Positions 23,018 through 32,149 of a DNA stretch of 64,000 bases are shown one piece after another (the stretch's first letter is position 1; every line of letters starts with the position of its first letter). The position numbers were made by a program, and so were the translations under genes. This stretch comes from an uncultured Lachnospiraceae bacterium (lineage in GTDB: Bacteria > Bacillota > Clostridia > Lachnospirales > Lachnospiraceae): positions 1 through 64,000 of the forward strand of contig CAKRJT010000010.1 in the NCBI GenBank assembly GCA_934351925.1, written 5' to 3'. Under the pieces are notes generated by a model. The model ran no database searches, was not told the origin of the DNA, and worked only from the letters and a program-made list of their open reading frames with translations.

Positions 23018-25477
23018 TTATATAAGTCCCAATCTTCCCGCCTCCATAACGGCCTCCGTCTTGTTTGAAACACCGAGCTTCCTGTATGCCTGCTGAGTAT
23101 GATATTTTACATTTGCAGTCGACATTCCAAGCTCATTGGCAATCCTCTCTTTTGACATTCCCCGTGCAAGCAGTTTCATAATATTTATTGAGGTCCCGCT
23201 TAATACAACCGTTTCCTTATCCTGTCTAAGATAACCGGGATAATATTTTGCCATGCGGCGTGTCTCCTCAAGCACCCTCTTAAAAAAATCAGGCTCCTGC
23301 GCCTTCATCATCATATTATCATCCTGCTCCCCCATCTCCTTTTTATGAGCTATTTCATCAAGAAGAGGCAGTATTCCATTTCCCTCCCTGCTAATTATCC
23401 TGACAAAACCATACTCCTGCGCCTTCTCAAATGCATCCTTAAACACCTTCTTCCAGCTTTCATCCCCGGTTCTGTACAAAATTACGGCCTTAAGAATCCC
23501 AACCTCCATAAAAATATAAGGCCTGTTCATAACCTGTGCGTAATATTCACATTTTGCCAGAAGATTATATGCCTTCTCATATCTTCCAAGCGATATATAT
23601 ACCCTTATTTTTGTCATATAATGAAAACGGTCATTTATCGAAAAAAACTGCTCCTCATCGGGAGCTGACAAAATCCATTTTGAAACCGCATCACTATCAC
23701 CATTGTACAATGCACACCTTGCCAGAAATGTGTGTATATTAGACAATATCCCCTCGCACCCTTCACGCTCAGCCCTGTCATAAAATCTCTGCAGCAGCTC
23801 AACTGCCTCCGAAACCTTTCCCGTGATTATATGAAGCCATGAAAGAATCCCGTCCGCAACAAAACACATCTCTGTCCTTCCGCCTGCTTCAGCCTGCATT
23901 CTTCCCTTATTTGCAAGCACTGCCACCTCATAATTATCCCCGCCCTTTTCAAAGCTGCTCTCTGCAAGAGCCATGCTCACAAGACCCTTCCCATAATGGC
24001 CAAACATCTGCTCTAATGACTTTCCGATATCCTGTGCTGCCTCCCTGTCTTTCCTGCTCCACACACAGAAATCCTTCTCCCCGTTAATCAATGATGCCTG
24101 ACTGCCGGTAAGCGAAAACTCACAAAATGAAACCTGCTTATCAGCAATAAGATTATGCGCCCTATTTACAATCTCTGCCATATCCTCCGTCCCACGGTGC
24201 GGAAGCGCTATGTCCAGATACAGCAGCCTGCTCATCGCGAGCCTTTTTTCGCTTCCCGTGTGTGTCAGTGAATAATGCGAAAGTTCTTCATACCATCTCT
24301 CGCTTTCATTGACATCGAGCATCATTGACATGAGCATGCTCATTCCGCTCATCAGCTCCGGGCTCTTTTTTATGGCATCCTCCGGCAGTTCAAGATAATA
24401 TCTCTTCAACTCATAATAGTAGGCCGTATTTGCTGTCTTTCTCACATTATCTATTAGAATCGACACAATTCTCTGTGTATCCCCTACCGTCTCATACATT
24501 CTGAGCGCATCAAGCGGCTTTGAATTAAGCTGATAGTACAGCCCTGCATTCTCATACAAGGTGCGTATTTTTTCCTTTGAGCATCTTCTATAGAGCCTCC
24601 TATGCATGCTCACCTTCACTGCATCGGCAAGCTCATATACCGCCTCGCCGTTCTGCCTGCTCTCAAAGACAAAATTTCCTATCCATTTTGCCCTGTCTAT
24701 AAGCACCTCGACATCATTTCTCCCCGTAATCATCTCTGCAAGCCGCACATTAAAGTTCTCTACAATGGATATCTCAAGCAGAAATTCCTGAAGTTCAATA
24801 TCCCATCTGTCATACACATGATACTCAAGATAATCCCACATTCTGGAAAAGCCCTTTTGAAGCAGCGCCTGAAACCGCTCATCGGAAAGCGGCTGCCTCA
24901 GATTTTCGGCATCATCATTGACTCGCTCCTGTTCATAATAGCTGTAGGTTATCGTCCACGCGATAGGCATCCCGATACAGCTCTTTACCAGAATATCCCT
25001 CTGACTATCGGTAAACACCATTCCCGTCCTGTCCACATACTGTCCTACAGCCTCATCCTGCCATACAAGCTCCTCCTGTTCTATGCAGCAGAAAACCTCC
25101 CTGTATCTTACCGCGGTAAGCCATGGCGGAATATCGCTTCTTCCCGCTAATATGACCCATATGTCACCCTGTTCAATCAGCCTGACTATCCTCTGTTTTA
25201 TGGCTTCATTTTCACCGCCTGAGACAAGCTCATGCAGATTGTCGACAACGACAATCTGCCCCTGTGCTTCCCTTCCCAAATCAAGCAGGCCCGTACAATC
25301 CCCTGCCATGTCATAGTACAGATATTTCCTTTTTCCAAGATATCTTCTTATCAGCTCGGTCTTTCCCGTTCCGGTCACGCCATATATGTAGACAGTAATT
25401 TTATCCTCATCAGCCGCCTTCATTTTTCTGTAAGCTTTATTCGATCTTATATATATAAGCTTGTCCTTATCAGCCAT
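23018..25477 (-). CDS. Large ATP-binding LuxR-family (MalT/LAL-like) regulator
   Basis: 819 residues. N-terminal NTPase with Walker A GVTGTGKT at 33-40 and a Walker B-like GQIVVVDNLHEL; a long helical, TPR-like middle; and a C-terminal LuxR HTH in the last 65 residues (VVLSGTSINIMKLLARGMSKERIANELGMSTANVKYHTQQAYRKLGV in pieces), with the signature GMSKERIANELGMS. This is the STAND/LAL architecture, where ligand binding triggers ATP-dependent assembly. ATG at 25477, 6 bases after GGGGG, is preferred to TTG at 25480. It follows the BMP-type protein gene by 15 bases and is the last gene of a three-gene operon. Confidence 0.88.
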   Translation of the reverse strand: MADKDKLIYIRSNKAYRKMKAADEDKITVYIYGVTGTGKTELIRRYLGKRKYLYYDMAGDCTGLLDLGREAQGQIVVVDNLHELVSGGENEAIKQRIVRLIEQGDIWVILAGRSDIPPWLTAVRYREVFCCIEQEELVWQDEAVGQYVDRTGMVFTDSQRDILVKSCIGMPIAWTITYSYYEQERVNDDAENLRQPLSDERFQALLQKGFSRMWDYLEYHVYDRWDIELQEFLLEISIVENFNVRLAEMITGRNDVEVLIDRAKWIGNFVFESRQNGEAVYELADAVKVSMHRRLYRRCSKEKIRTLYENAGLYYQLNSKPLDALRMYETVGDTQRIVSILIDNVRKTANTAYYYELKRYYLELPEDAIKKSPELMSGMSMLMSMMLDVNESERWYEELSHYSLTHTGSEKRLAMSRLLYLDIALPHRGTEDMAEIVNRAHNLIADKQVSFCEFSLTGSQASLINGEKDFCVWSRKDREAAQDIGKSLEQMFGHYGKGLVSMALAESSFEKGGDNYEVAVLANKGRMQAEAGGRTEMCFVADGILSWLHIITGKVSEAVELLQRFYDRAEREGCEGILSNIHTFLARCALYNGDSDAVSKWILSAPDEEQFFSINDRFHYMTKIRVYISLGRYEKAYNLLAKCEYYAQVMNRPYIFMEVGILKAVILYRTGDESWKKVFKDAFEKAQEYGFVRIISREGNGILPLLDEIAHKKEMGEQDDNMMMKAQEPDFFKRVLEETRRMAKYYPGYLRQDKETVVLSGTSINIMKLLARGMSKERIANELGMSTANVKYHTQQAYRKLGVSNKTEAVMEAGRLGLI

Positions 25478-25492
25478 CAAATTCCCCCATTT

Positions 25493-26683
25493 TCATTCGA
25501 TTGTAATAATACCTTGAAGAATATATTTAAACGTAGGTGCCGAGCTGTTATAATTCTCCTGATAACCAACAGACAAATCGTATACATCATCCGGGTCATC
25601 AACATTGACACCTATATAATCACCCTTAAATACCTCTATCCTTCCTTTCCTGAAACCGTCGATAACCTCTGCCATTTTCTCCTTCGTCCCCTCAGCCGCA
25701 ATCACATCATTGAGCTTCAGCATCTCAACCCAGCCTTCGTCGAAGCCGGCTCCGATATCATTTCCTATCACCTTGCCCTTCACGGTCTTTTCTATGTTCT
25801 TTCCCTTCATAACGGCACCTACGGCGCCTACGACGTATGGCTTCCAGTTAATCTTGCAGCCTGTTATGTAGGTGGTAGGTGCAATGTCAGCCATGCTCTG
25901 ATTGTAGCTTACAAGATACACAGGTGTCGAAACATCCGTCTCCTCGCAGGCGATGGCAGGGCCTGCCGTATCAGAGTGCTGTGAGATTATCACACATCCC
26001 TCATTTATTAGCTGCTTTGCATATTTTTTCTCGATTAGATAGTCGTTCCAGTTGTAGGTATACTTCACCGTCATAACCGCATCAGGTACAATTGAACGGA
26101 CACCTAACAGGAACGCAGTGTAGCCCGATATGACCTCCGCATACGGATATGCTCCCACATAGCCTATCTTTGCCTGTCCGGCAGTTATCACACCCTTGTC
26201 AATGAGCTCTAAAAGCTTCATTCCCGCTGCAACCCCGGCAGTATATCTTCCCTCATAAATCGCACCCATAAAGGTGTGGTAATTTGCAAGATACGGCTCC
26301 TCATTGGCATTGTCACGGGTTGCCATGCAAAACTCAATGTCAGGATATCTCTCCGCAAACTGCTTCGTAGTCACACCAAAGTTATAGCTTGTGGAAAATA
26401 TGATATCACAACCTTCATCGACAAGCTGCTGCAGGTACTCGCTCTCCGTTCCCTCAGCAACATTGTACATTGCCATTATCTGAACTTTATCCCCATATAC
26501 TTTCTCAAGCTCAAGCTGTGCATCTATGAAATTCCCCGTATAGCCCGTGCTCGCATCGCCGACATAGATAAAACCGACCTTTACAACCCTGTCCCCATCA
26601 TCCTCGAAAAGCCGCGTAAACAAAAATGTGCCCGCAACTGCAATGATGCAGGTTATAAAGGTTATTAAATACGCTCTTTTCAT
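25493..26683 (-). CDS. BMP-family (PnrA-like) extracytoplasmic binding protein
   Basis: 396 residues. A single hydrophobic N-terminal segment (about 4-24) keeps it at the membrane; the cysteine there is not in a good lipobox. The rest fits the basic membrane protein/PnrA family of nucleoside-binding proteins: VVKVGFIYVGDASTGYTGNFIDAQ, the CDIIFSTSYNFG stretch, AAGMKLLELID, KIGYVGAYPYAEVISGYTAF, and CVIISQHSDTAGPAIACEE. No permease or ATPase genes are nearby; instead it overlaps by 4 bases an HD-GYP sensor gene and is followed by a LuxR regulator, so it likely serves signalling and not import. Confidence 0.85.
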   Translation of the reverse strand: MKRAYLITFITCIIAVAGTFLFTRLFEDDGDRVVKVGFIYVGDASTGYTGNFIDAQLELEKVYGDKVQIMAMYNVAEGTESEYLQQLVDEGCDIIFSTSYNFGVTTKQFAERYPDIEFCMATRDNANEEPYLANYHTFMGAIYEGRYTAGVAAGMKLLELIDKGVITAGQAKIGYVGAYPYAEVISGYTAFLLGVRSIVPDAVMTVKYTYNWNDYLIEKKYAKQLINEGCVIISQHSDTAGPAIACEETDVSTPVYLVSYNQSMADIAPTTYITGCKINWKPYVVGAVGAVMKGKNIEKTVKGKVIGNDIGAGFDEGWVEMLKLNDVIAAEGTKEKMAEVIDGFRKGRIEVFKGDYIGVNVDDPDDVYDLSVGYQENYNSSAPTFKYILQGIITIE

Positions 26684-29600
26684 GCTCTCCCCTCCTCATC
26701 CGATGTTTTTTTCTTATACAGGCTATTTATGTCAATCTTTCCTTCATCTATAAGTCTCAGCATTATGTCAACAAGCTTAGGATCGAACTGCGTTCCACTG
26801 CCCCTTTTAAGTTCACCGATTACATAGTCAATATCCAACTGTTTTCTGTAGACTCTGTTCGCCGTCATCGCATCAAATGTATCCGCAATTCCGATTATTC
26901 GCGCGTTGAGCGGAATTTCCTCACCTTTAAGTCCATGGACATAGCCCTTTCCATCATATCTTTCATGATGGTACAGTGCGCCCTCTTCCACATGCTCTAT
27001 AAGCGTAAAGCTCTTTAATATCTCTCCGCCCTTGACCACATGGGATTTCATTATATCGTATTCCTCGTCCGTGAGTCTGTCCGGCTTGTTTAATATGCTG
27101 TCAGGTATTCCGATTTTTCCGATATCGTGTAACAACGCCGCCCGCTTTAACTGCTCACGGCTCTTTTCATCAAAGCCAAGCTCCTCGGCTATGAGCACCG
27201 AATACTCGGCGACCCTCGCAGAATGTTGGCTGGTATTCACATCCTTAGCGTCCACCGTTCTCGCTATCGTGAGAACCGTCTCATTTCCCATCTCAAGCTG
27301 TGTCCTTGCCAGCTCAAGTTCCTTCTTCTGAAGATTCATCGCCTTCTGTACCTGCGTCCTGAACACAAGCCATGTAAGATATGCAACGGCGATTGCGAAT
27401 ACCACAACCGTATAAAAAACGAACCACCAGTGATCATAAATCTCCGCATCCTTTATCATTGTATAGGTATTCTCTACTATCACATTCTGTCCCTTACTAT
27501 CCAGCACGGACAAATGAAAAGTGTATGTTCCGATCGGAAGTCCCGTATATATAACACCCGAAAGCTCGCTCTGAAGCATAACCCTCGGCTTCTCATCAAA
27601 CCCTTCAAGATACACACTGACGTAAGGAACATTTATTGAATAATTGATTATCTCGGGAAAAATCTCAATCTTCTGCACGCCGCTTCCTATATGTATATCC
27701 TCCCCGTTCTCGACAATATATCTGACATTATCAAGTTCTATTGATTTCATCTGCATTCTGTATGAGCGGACAGACACCTCATAGTTGTCTAAATTCATGT
27801 ACACCACACCCGTATCCGTAGACAGATAAAGATTATTTTTATCATCAATGCAATTCCACGCATTAGGTGTCAGTGCCGCATCAAGCCCCGCTCCGCTGCT
27901 TAACAGTTTATACTCAAGCTCACCATCACTAAGAAGTTCTTCCTCCCCTACCACATATATTCCCGCTGAGCTGAGAACAAAAAGTGTATTGTTGTCGGTC
28001 TGTACAATATCATAATTATTGTAATACGGAAAATTGTCAAGAATCCTTATACCCCCGGCACTCATGTAGCATAGATTATTGCTTGTCACGACATATATTC
28101 CATCTCCGGATCTATCGGCAATCATTCTGAGCACCACGCCTGAGCTCAGTCCCTCATCCGTACCGTAGTTATCAACAACCCTCCCGTCTTTTATGACATC
28201 TATTCCGTTTCCGTCCGTTCCCGCAAGCAAGGTATCTCCCTGCTCGAGCACGCATAGCACCTTGGTATTTGCCATTCCCTCATCATAACCGACCGTGCCC
28301 GACACAGCACCGTCCCTTATGAACGTAAGTCCGGAATCTCCTGCTGCCAGCATTGAACCGTCTTTGAGCTGTATTATCGTTCTGAACTTATTTCCTCCCG
28401 TGCCGCTGCCGGTGTCATATATACTTATCCGGTTATCTGCCGAAAACGTGTATATACCCTGTCCGGAGGTGCATATCCACAAACAATCCTCTGCATCCTT
28501 GTACACACATCTTATTCTCACACCGTCAAGCTCATCTGTAAGCTCATTGTAAACACATTTCCCCTGATTTTCATTGTATACAACAAGCCCACTATCGGTA
28601 CCTATATAAAATAAACCGTCTCTTAATACCGTTGAGTTTACAACCTGTCCCTCCGCACCATTGTCATAGTCCAGCTTCTTAAACACCGATCTGCACATTC
28701 TCATCACGCCAAGTCTTGATGAGGTAAACCAGAGATTTCCCTGGTAGTCAAATAGCATATGGTCTATTGAACTGTTAAAGGCTCCTGTATTTATGAGCTC
28801 ATAGCTGCCATTCTCGTCAAAATAAGCCACTCCGTTATCGGCACACACAAACAGTGTATTGTCATCGGTAAAATACAGAGACTTGATATTTTTTATTCCA
28901 TCGCAGTACAGCTTATCGACACATTCAAGCTTCCCCTCCTGCGTCGAATATATATGTATTTCATCATCCGCGGTGGACACATACAGCATCCCCTCGATGT
29001 AAAGACAACTTGTATACTCATAACCCACATTTGGAAGCTTCATGCTGACAATCCTTCCGCCATTAAGCAGATATAGGGAGCCTTCATCCGTGACCACGGC
29101 AACATCGCCGTTCTTGTCCGCGTCCATGCACTTCGCATATGTAATATCATGAATCGTGCTCTTTACGGACATACCGCCCGCCAGGGTCACTATAGACAGC
29201 TCGCCCGTGGTTCCGACATAGTAGTCACCGTCCGTACTCTGCGTGATGCATCGCACTGCGTCAGCCGCAAGACCGTCCTTGTGTGAGATGACATTCGCAA
29301 GTGTATCATTGATGAGAATGGATACACCGTTATCGTTAGTTCCAATCCATAACCTGCCCTCCTCATCCTTATAAAGGCAGTTTACGGTCTTTACAGACTC
29401 ATACTCGTCCATCCACTCAAATTCACTTCCGTTATATCTGTACAGACCGCCGTAGGTTCCAAACCACAGCACACCGTCGTTCGTCTGAGCGATATCATTC
29501 GCCGAACCGCCGGGAATGCCATTCTTCCTGCCGTACACTGTCTGTATATACCCGCTGTAATCCGTCGTCTGTGCGCCCCCATCATGATTATCATTAACCG

Positions 29601-30249
29601 AGCTGTATTCAGCCGCCTTAACCTCCTGCACGGCAAGACTGCCCACTAACACAACGAGCACTATCTGTGCCACATGGCGGAGGCTGTTCTTCTTAGAGCA
29701 GGCAGCCCTCTTTTTTGTAATAAATTTAATTGTGGCATAAAGTGACAGCACAGTTATAACCTTGTCCAGAAAGTCAAGGTAAAACTGACCGATACAGCAG
29801 CTAAAGAAATTATTAAACCCAATTTTTCTCATCGCCTCAATAATGCCGTCACCCCATATATTCTGAGTATATCCTCCCGAAAACCTGAAATTTATCGGAA
29901 CTGAAATGAGAACTGAAATAACAGTCACCAGAAAACTCACTGAAAGAGCCCCAAAGAGACTTTTAAGATACCCCTTTTTTGCACACAGGCCTACCGATAT
30001 TCCGACCATTGCACTCACAAGCGCATATATCATGCTGTCCCATGAGTTGACCATCGAATATATTATATTTCCGGTCATGCCAACCATAGTGCCGCAGACC
30101 GGTCCTAAAACATACGCTGCCAGCACCGTGCCAAATGAGTCAAGCCACAGCGGGAGCTGCAGCCACAGCGCCAGAAATCTCCCGCCACAGTTCACCGCGA
30201 TACAGCCCGCCGCAAACAGCGCGGTTGTATACCACCTTTTACCCTTCAT
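26680..30249 (-). CDS. Membrane sensor: ECF-S-like domain, Reg_prop propeller, Y_Y_Y domain and HD-GYP output
   Basis: 1189 residues. 1 to about 190: multi-helix membrane domain resembling an ECF S component (LPLWLDSFGTVLAAYVLGP). About 190-215: another hydrophobic, signal-like segment. About 220-800: repeated propeller blades (WFGTYGGLYRYNG, LWIGTNDNGVSI, LWFTSSRLGVM). About 800-935: Y_Y_Y-like beta domain (GLPIGTYTFHLSVLD). 941-965: membrane helix, then a coiled coil. About 988-1170: HD-GYP domain with H1041/D1042 in LLHDIGKIGIPD, HHERYDGKGY at 1094-1103 and IADTFDAMTANR. The final P of GYP is V. The predicted activity is c-di-GMP phosphodiesterase. Double GGAGG before ATG 30249. Overlaps the BMP gene by 4 bases. 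Confidence 0.88.
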   Translation of the reverse strand: MKGKRWYTTALFAAGCIAVNCGGRFLALWLQLPLWLDSFGTVLAAYVLGPVCGTMVGMTGNIIYSMVNSWDSMIYALVSAMVGISVGLCAKKGYLKSLFGALSVSFLVTVISVLISVPINFRFSGGYTQNIWGDGIIEAMRKIGFNNFFSCCIGQFYLDFLDKVITVLSLYATIKFITKKRAACSKKNSLRHVAQIVLVVLVGSLAVQEVKAAEYSSVNDNHDGGAQTTDYSGYIQTVYGRKNGIPGGSANDIAQTNDGVLWFGTYGGLYRYNGSEFEWMDEYESVKTVNCLYKDEEGRLWIGTNDNGVSILINDTLANVISHKDGLAADAVRCITQSTDGDYYVGTTGELSIVTLAGGMSVKSTIHDITYAKCMDADKNGDVAVVTDEGSLYLLNGGRIVSMKLPNVGYEYTSCLYIEGMLYVSTADDEIHIYSTQEGKLECVDKLYCDGIKNIKSLYFTDDNTLFVCADNGVAYFDENGSYELINTGAFNSSIDHMLFDYQGNLWFTSSRLGVMRMCRSVFKKLDYDNGAEGQVVNSTVLRDGLFYIGTDSGLVVYNENQGKCVYNELTDELDGVRIRCVYKDAEDCLWICTSGQGIYTFSADNRISIYDTGSGTGGNKFRTIIQLKDGSMLAAGDSGLTFIRDGAVSGTVGYDEGMANTKVLCVLEQGDTLLAGTDGNGIDVIKDGRVVDNYGTDEGLSSGVVLRMIADRSGDGIYVVTSNNLCYMSAGGIRILDNFPYYNNYDIVQTDNNTLFVLSSAGIYVVGEEELLSDGELEYKLLSSGAGLDAALTPNAWNCIDDKNNLYLSTDTGVVYMNLDNYEVSVRSYRMQMKSIELDNVRYIVENGEDIHIGSGVQKIEIFPEIINYSINVPYVSVYLEGFDEKPRVMLQSELSGVIYTGLPIGTYTFHLSVLDSKGQNVIVENTYTMIKDAEIYDHWWFVFYTVVVFAIAVAYLTWLVFRTQVQKAMNLQKKELELARTQLEMGNETVLTIARTVDAKDVNTSQHSARVAEYSVLIAEELGFDEKSREQLKRAALLHDIGKIGIPDSILNKPDRLTDEEYDIMKSHVVKGGEILKSFTLIEHVEEGALYHHERYDGKGYVHGLKGEEIPLNARIIGIADTFDAMTANRVYRKQLDIDYVIGELKRGSGTQFDPKLVDIMLRLIDEGKIDINSLYKKKTSDEEGRA

Positions 30250-30296
30250 CCTCCGTTCCTCCGCTCATGTAATCTTTTTTGCACTTTTGCAGGTCC

Positions 30297-30328
30297 ACAG
30301 GTTGTCAAAACATGCTTCGACAACCTGT
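30297..30328. promoter_or_regulatory. 10-bp perfect inverted repeat upstream of the HD-GYP operon
   Basis: ACAGGTTGTC (30297-30306) and GACAACCTGT (30319-30328) are perfect complements around 12 bases, centred 63 bases before the start codon of the sensor gene. No T-run follows. A regulator site is likely; the LuxR protein encoded at the end of the operon is a candidate. Confidence 0.55.
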
Positions 30329-30434
30329 TCCATACTAACACATTATATATTTTACTCCTCAAACTTCTTTTTGTGAACTACCCAAATGGTTAGGATTGCA
30401 CTTTAATTATTACTACACTTTAGTTATTGCACGC

Positions 30435-30465
30435 AAAAAAGCCGCATCGGTTTAACCCATGCGGC
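30435..30465 (-). terminator. Terminator of the DUF6465-like gene
   Basis: On the minus strand GCCGCAT and ATGCGGC (plus positions 30459-30465 and 30441-30447) form a stem followed by TTTTTT, 35 bases past the stop of the gene at 30500. Confidence 0.85.
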
Positions 30466-30499
30466 TTCTTAGTATCTATATTATATCTATTGGCTTTTA

Positions 30500-31057
30500 T
30501 TACATCCACACCTTGCCGGTTACCTTGCCATTGATGACATAGTATGCTGTATAATCCTCAGGCTTAACATAGACGTCAAGTGACTTGATGCTTGAGAGTC
30601 TGTGTCCTGCGGCAACCCATTCGTCCTTAATCTTGTTGACAATCTCGTCAACCTTGCGCTGTGTGCCGTTGAACTCAACAATGACGTTAACGCCTGCTGC
30701 CTGCTCTGCCTTAGCTGCACCGTTCTCCTTAGCAGGCTTAGCTGCTGCCTTGGATACTCTTGGCTTCTTATCTGCCTTAACTGTCTTTGCCGCATCTTCC
30801 GGATTCTTGCGAGGTCTGCCTACCCTCTTTGCAGGCTTAGCTTCCTCTGCCTTCGGCTCCTCCTTAACTTCTGCAGGCTCTGCCTTTGCCTCGACGGTCT
30901 CAGCCTTTACAGCTTCCTTAACCTCTGTTTCCTTTGTCTCAACGGTCTGAGGCTCTTCTACCTTAACTTCCGCTGCCTCTGTTGTGTTAACCTCCACAGC
31001 TTTTGTCTGAGCTTCCTTCGCCTTTGCTGCCTTCTTGGCTGCTCTTGCATTTGCCAT
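30500..31057 (-). CDS. Lys/Ala/Glu-rich protein with AT-hook-like motif, DUF6465-like
   Basis: 185 residues. The first 120 are low-complexity A/K/E/V with PAKRVGRPRKNPED, close to an AT-hook (GRPRK), so minor-groove DNA binding is plausible. The folded C-terminus (about 123-185, NVIVEFNGTQRKVDEIVNKI to the final KVTGKVWM) resembles a small domain I recall as DUF6465, found in Lachnospiraceae. Function unknown; nucleoid protein is a reasonable guess. ATG at 31057 (MANARAAKK) lies 8 bases after AAGGAGG; the frame extends upstream without another site. Own terminator at 30435-30465. Confidence 0.75.
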   Translation of the reverse strand: MANARAAKKAAKAKEAQTKAVEVNTTEAAEVKVEEPQTVETKETEVKEAVKAETVEAKAEPAEVKEEPKAEEAKPAKRVGRPRKNPEDAAKTVKADKKPRVSKAAAKPAKENGAAKAEQAAGVNVIVEFNGTQRKVDEIVNKIKDEWVAAGHRLSSIKSLDVYVKPEDYTAYYVINGKVTGKVWM

Positions 31058-31183
31058 TGTCAATTCCTCCTTCTCTTTTTTATCCTCTCTTTTTCCTTTT
31101 CCGGTGCGGACGGATAATAACAGTCCGCTGCCACTCCTGCTTATAAGCAAAACATTTAAACATCTTTGGATAAATTATCACAT

Positions 31184-32077
31184 CTACGGACGTTTTGCAA
31201 GCAGATATCTGACCTTTTTATTTTCCACACGGATATTAACGTCCGTCTGGTTCCCGCCAAACTCACCGTCTAACACCCATGGTATCGGTTCCTCACTTGA
31301 AAATGAAATCTCTCTGCATTTAAAATGCATTACCATACTGTTGTCGTTCTGAAAAATAAAGCCACTGAACATGGTCTGGAATTCAACAGGATTTTTCGGT
31401 CCCTTTATTAGTATAACCTCAAATAAGCCGTCGTCAAGCTTAATTTCTTTTCCCGTTATTCCCTTCATGCCGCCTACTGACTTGGAGTTAGCCGCCATAC
31501 CATAAATAAACTTGTCCTCAATAACCATATCGTCAATTTTTACCTTGAGCTGATATGCCTTGAGGCTCGCAAAGCTCTTCACGCTCTCGATTATGTACGC
31601 CTGATGTCCAAAAGTATTTTTAAGCTGCTGCGGTGTGGCGTATGATACCTCGGTAAACAGCCCGAAGGCTGCCACATAGTTAAACCAGCGGCCGTTAAAC
31701 GAGCCGACATCGCACAGATATTCCGTGCCGTCAACAATATTCTTCACCGCATGGGTTACTGTCTTAGGTATAAGCAGACTCGATGCAAAATCGTTCGTGC
31801 TGCCGCTCGGGATATAGCCCATCGGTCTGTCCGTGCCGCTGTCTAACATACCCGCTACCGCCTCATTTAACGTGCCGTCTCCGCCGCTGCACACAATCAC
31901 GTCATATTCTCTGGTATGCTTTTTCAGATAGTCATAGCAGTCCTTTGATTTCTGTGTCGGATAGACCGTCACAAGATAGCCCGCTTTTGAAAACTCATCC
32001 GTTATATCAAAAAGATGGTCCTTGACATGCGCTTTACCCGACCATGGATTAAATATAAATAGCAGCCGTTTTTTCAT
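31184..32077 (-). CDS. Diacylglycerol kinase-family lipid kinase (YegS/BmrU-like)
   Basis: 297 residues, ATP-dependent lipid kinase fold. Seen: FIFNPWSGK at the N-terminus, the nucleotide-binding CSGGDGTLNEAV at about 62-73, and IPSGSTNDFA at about 88-97, all hallmarks of the DAGK catalytic domain; the C-terminal beta-sandwich includes KLDDGLFEVILI. It may recycle diacylglycerol or phosphorylate another lipid on the inner face of the membrane. AAGGAGG precedes the ATG. The 72-base gap to the fused cytidylyltransferase gene upstream is AT-rich with a possible own promoter, so membership in that cluster is uncertain. Confidence 0.9.
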   Translation of the reverse strand: MKKRLLFIFNPWSGKAHVKDHLFDITDEFSKAGYLVTVYPTQKSKDCYDYLKKHTREYDVIVCSGGDGTLNEAVAGMLDSGTDRPMGYIPSGSTNDFASSLLIPKTVTHAVKNIVDGTEYLCDVGSFNGRWFNYVAAFGLFTEVSYATPQQLKNTFGHQAYIIESVKSFASLKAYQLKVKIDDMVIEDKFIYGMAANSKSVGGMKGITGKEIKLDDGLFEVILIKGPKNPVEFQTMFSGFIFQNDNSMVMHFKCREISFSSEEPIPWVLDGEFGGNQTDVNIRVENKKVRYLLAKRP

Positions 32078-32149
32078 AGGAAAGACCTCCTTTTTATTAA
32101 TTAAATAATCGTTAAATACATTACATAATTAATAACGTACCTTGTACAA

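Noticed and set aside
24602..25150. 182-codon plus-strand ORF inside the LuxR gene
   Set aside because: Shadow frame of a well-supported gene; no ribosome site and no recognisable protein features.
30602..31117. 171-codon plus-strand Leu/Cys-rich ORF
   Set aside because: Complement of the Lys/Ala/Glu-rich low-complexity gene at 30500-31057, which always gives long open antisense frames.
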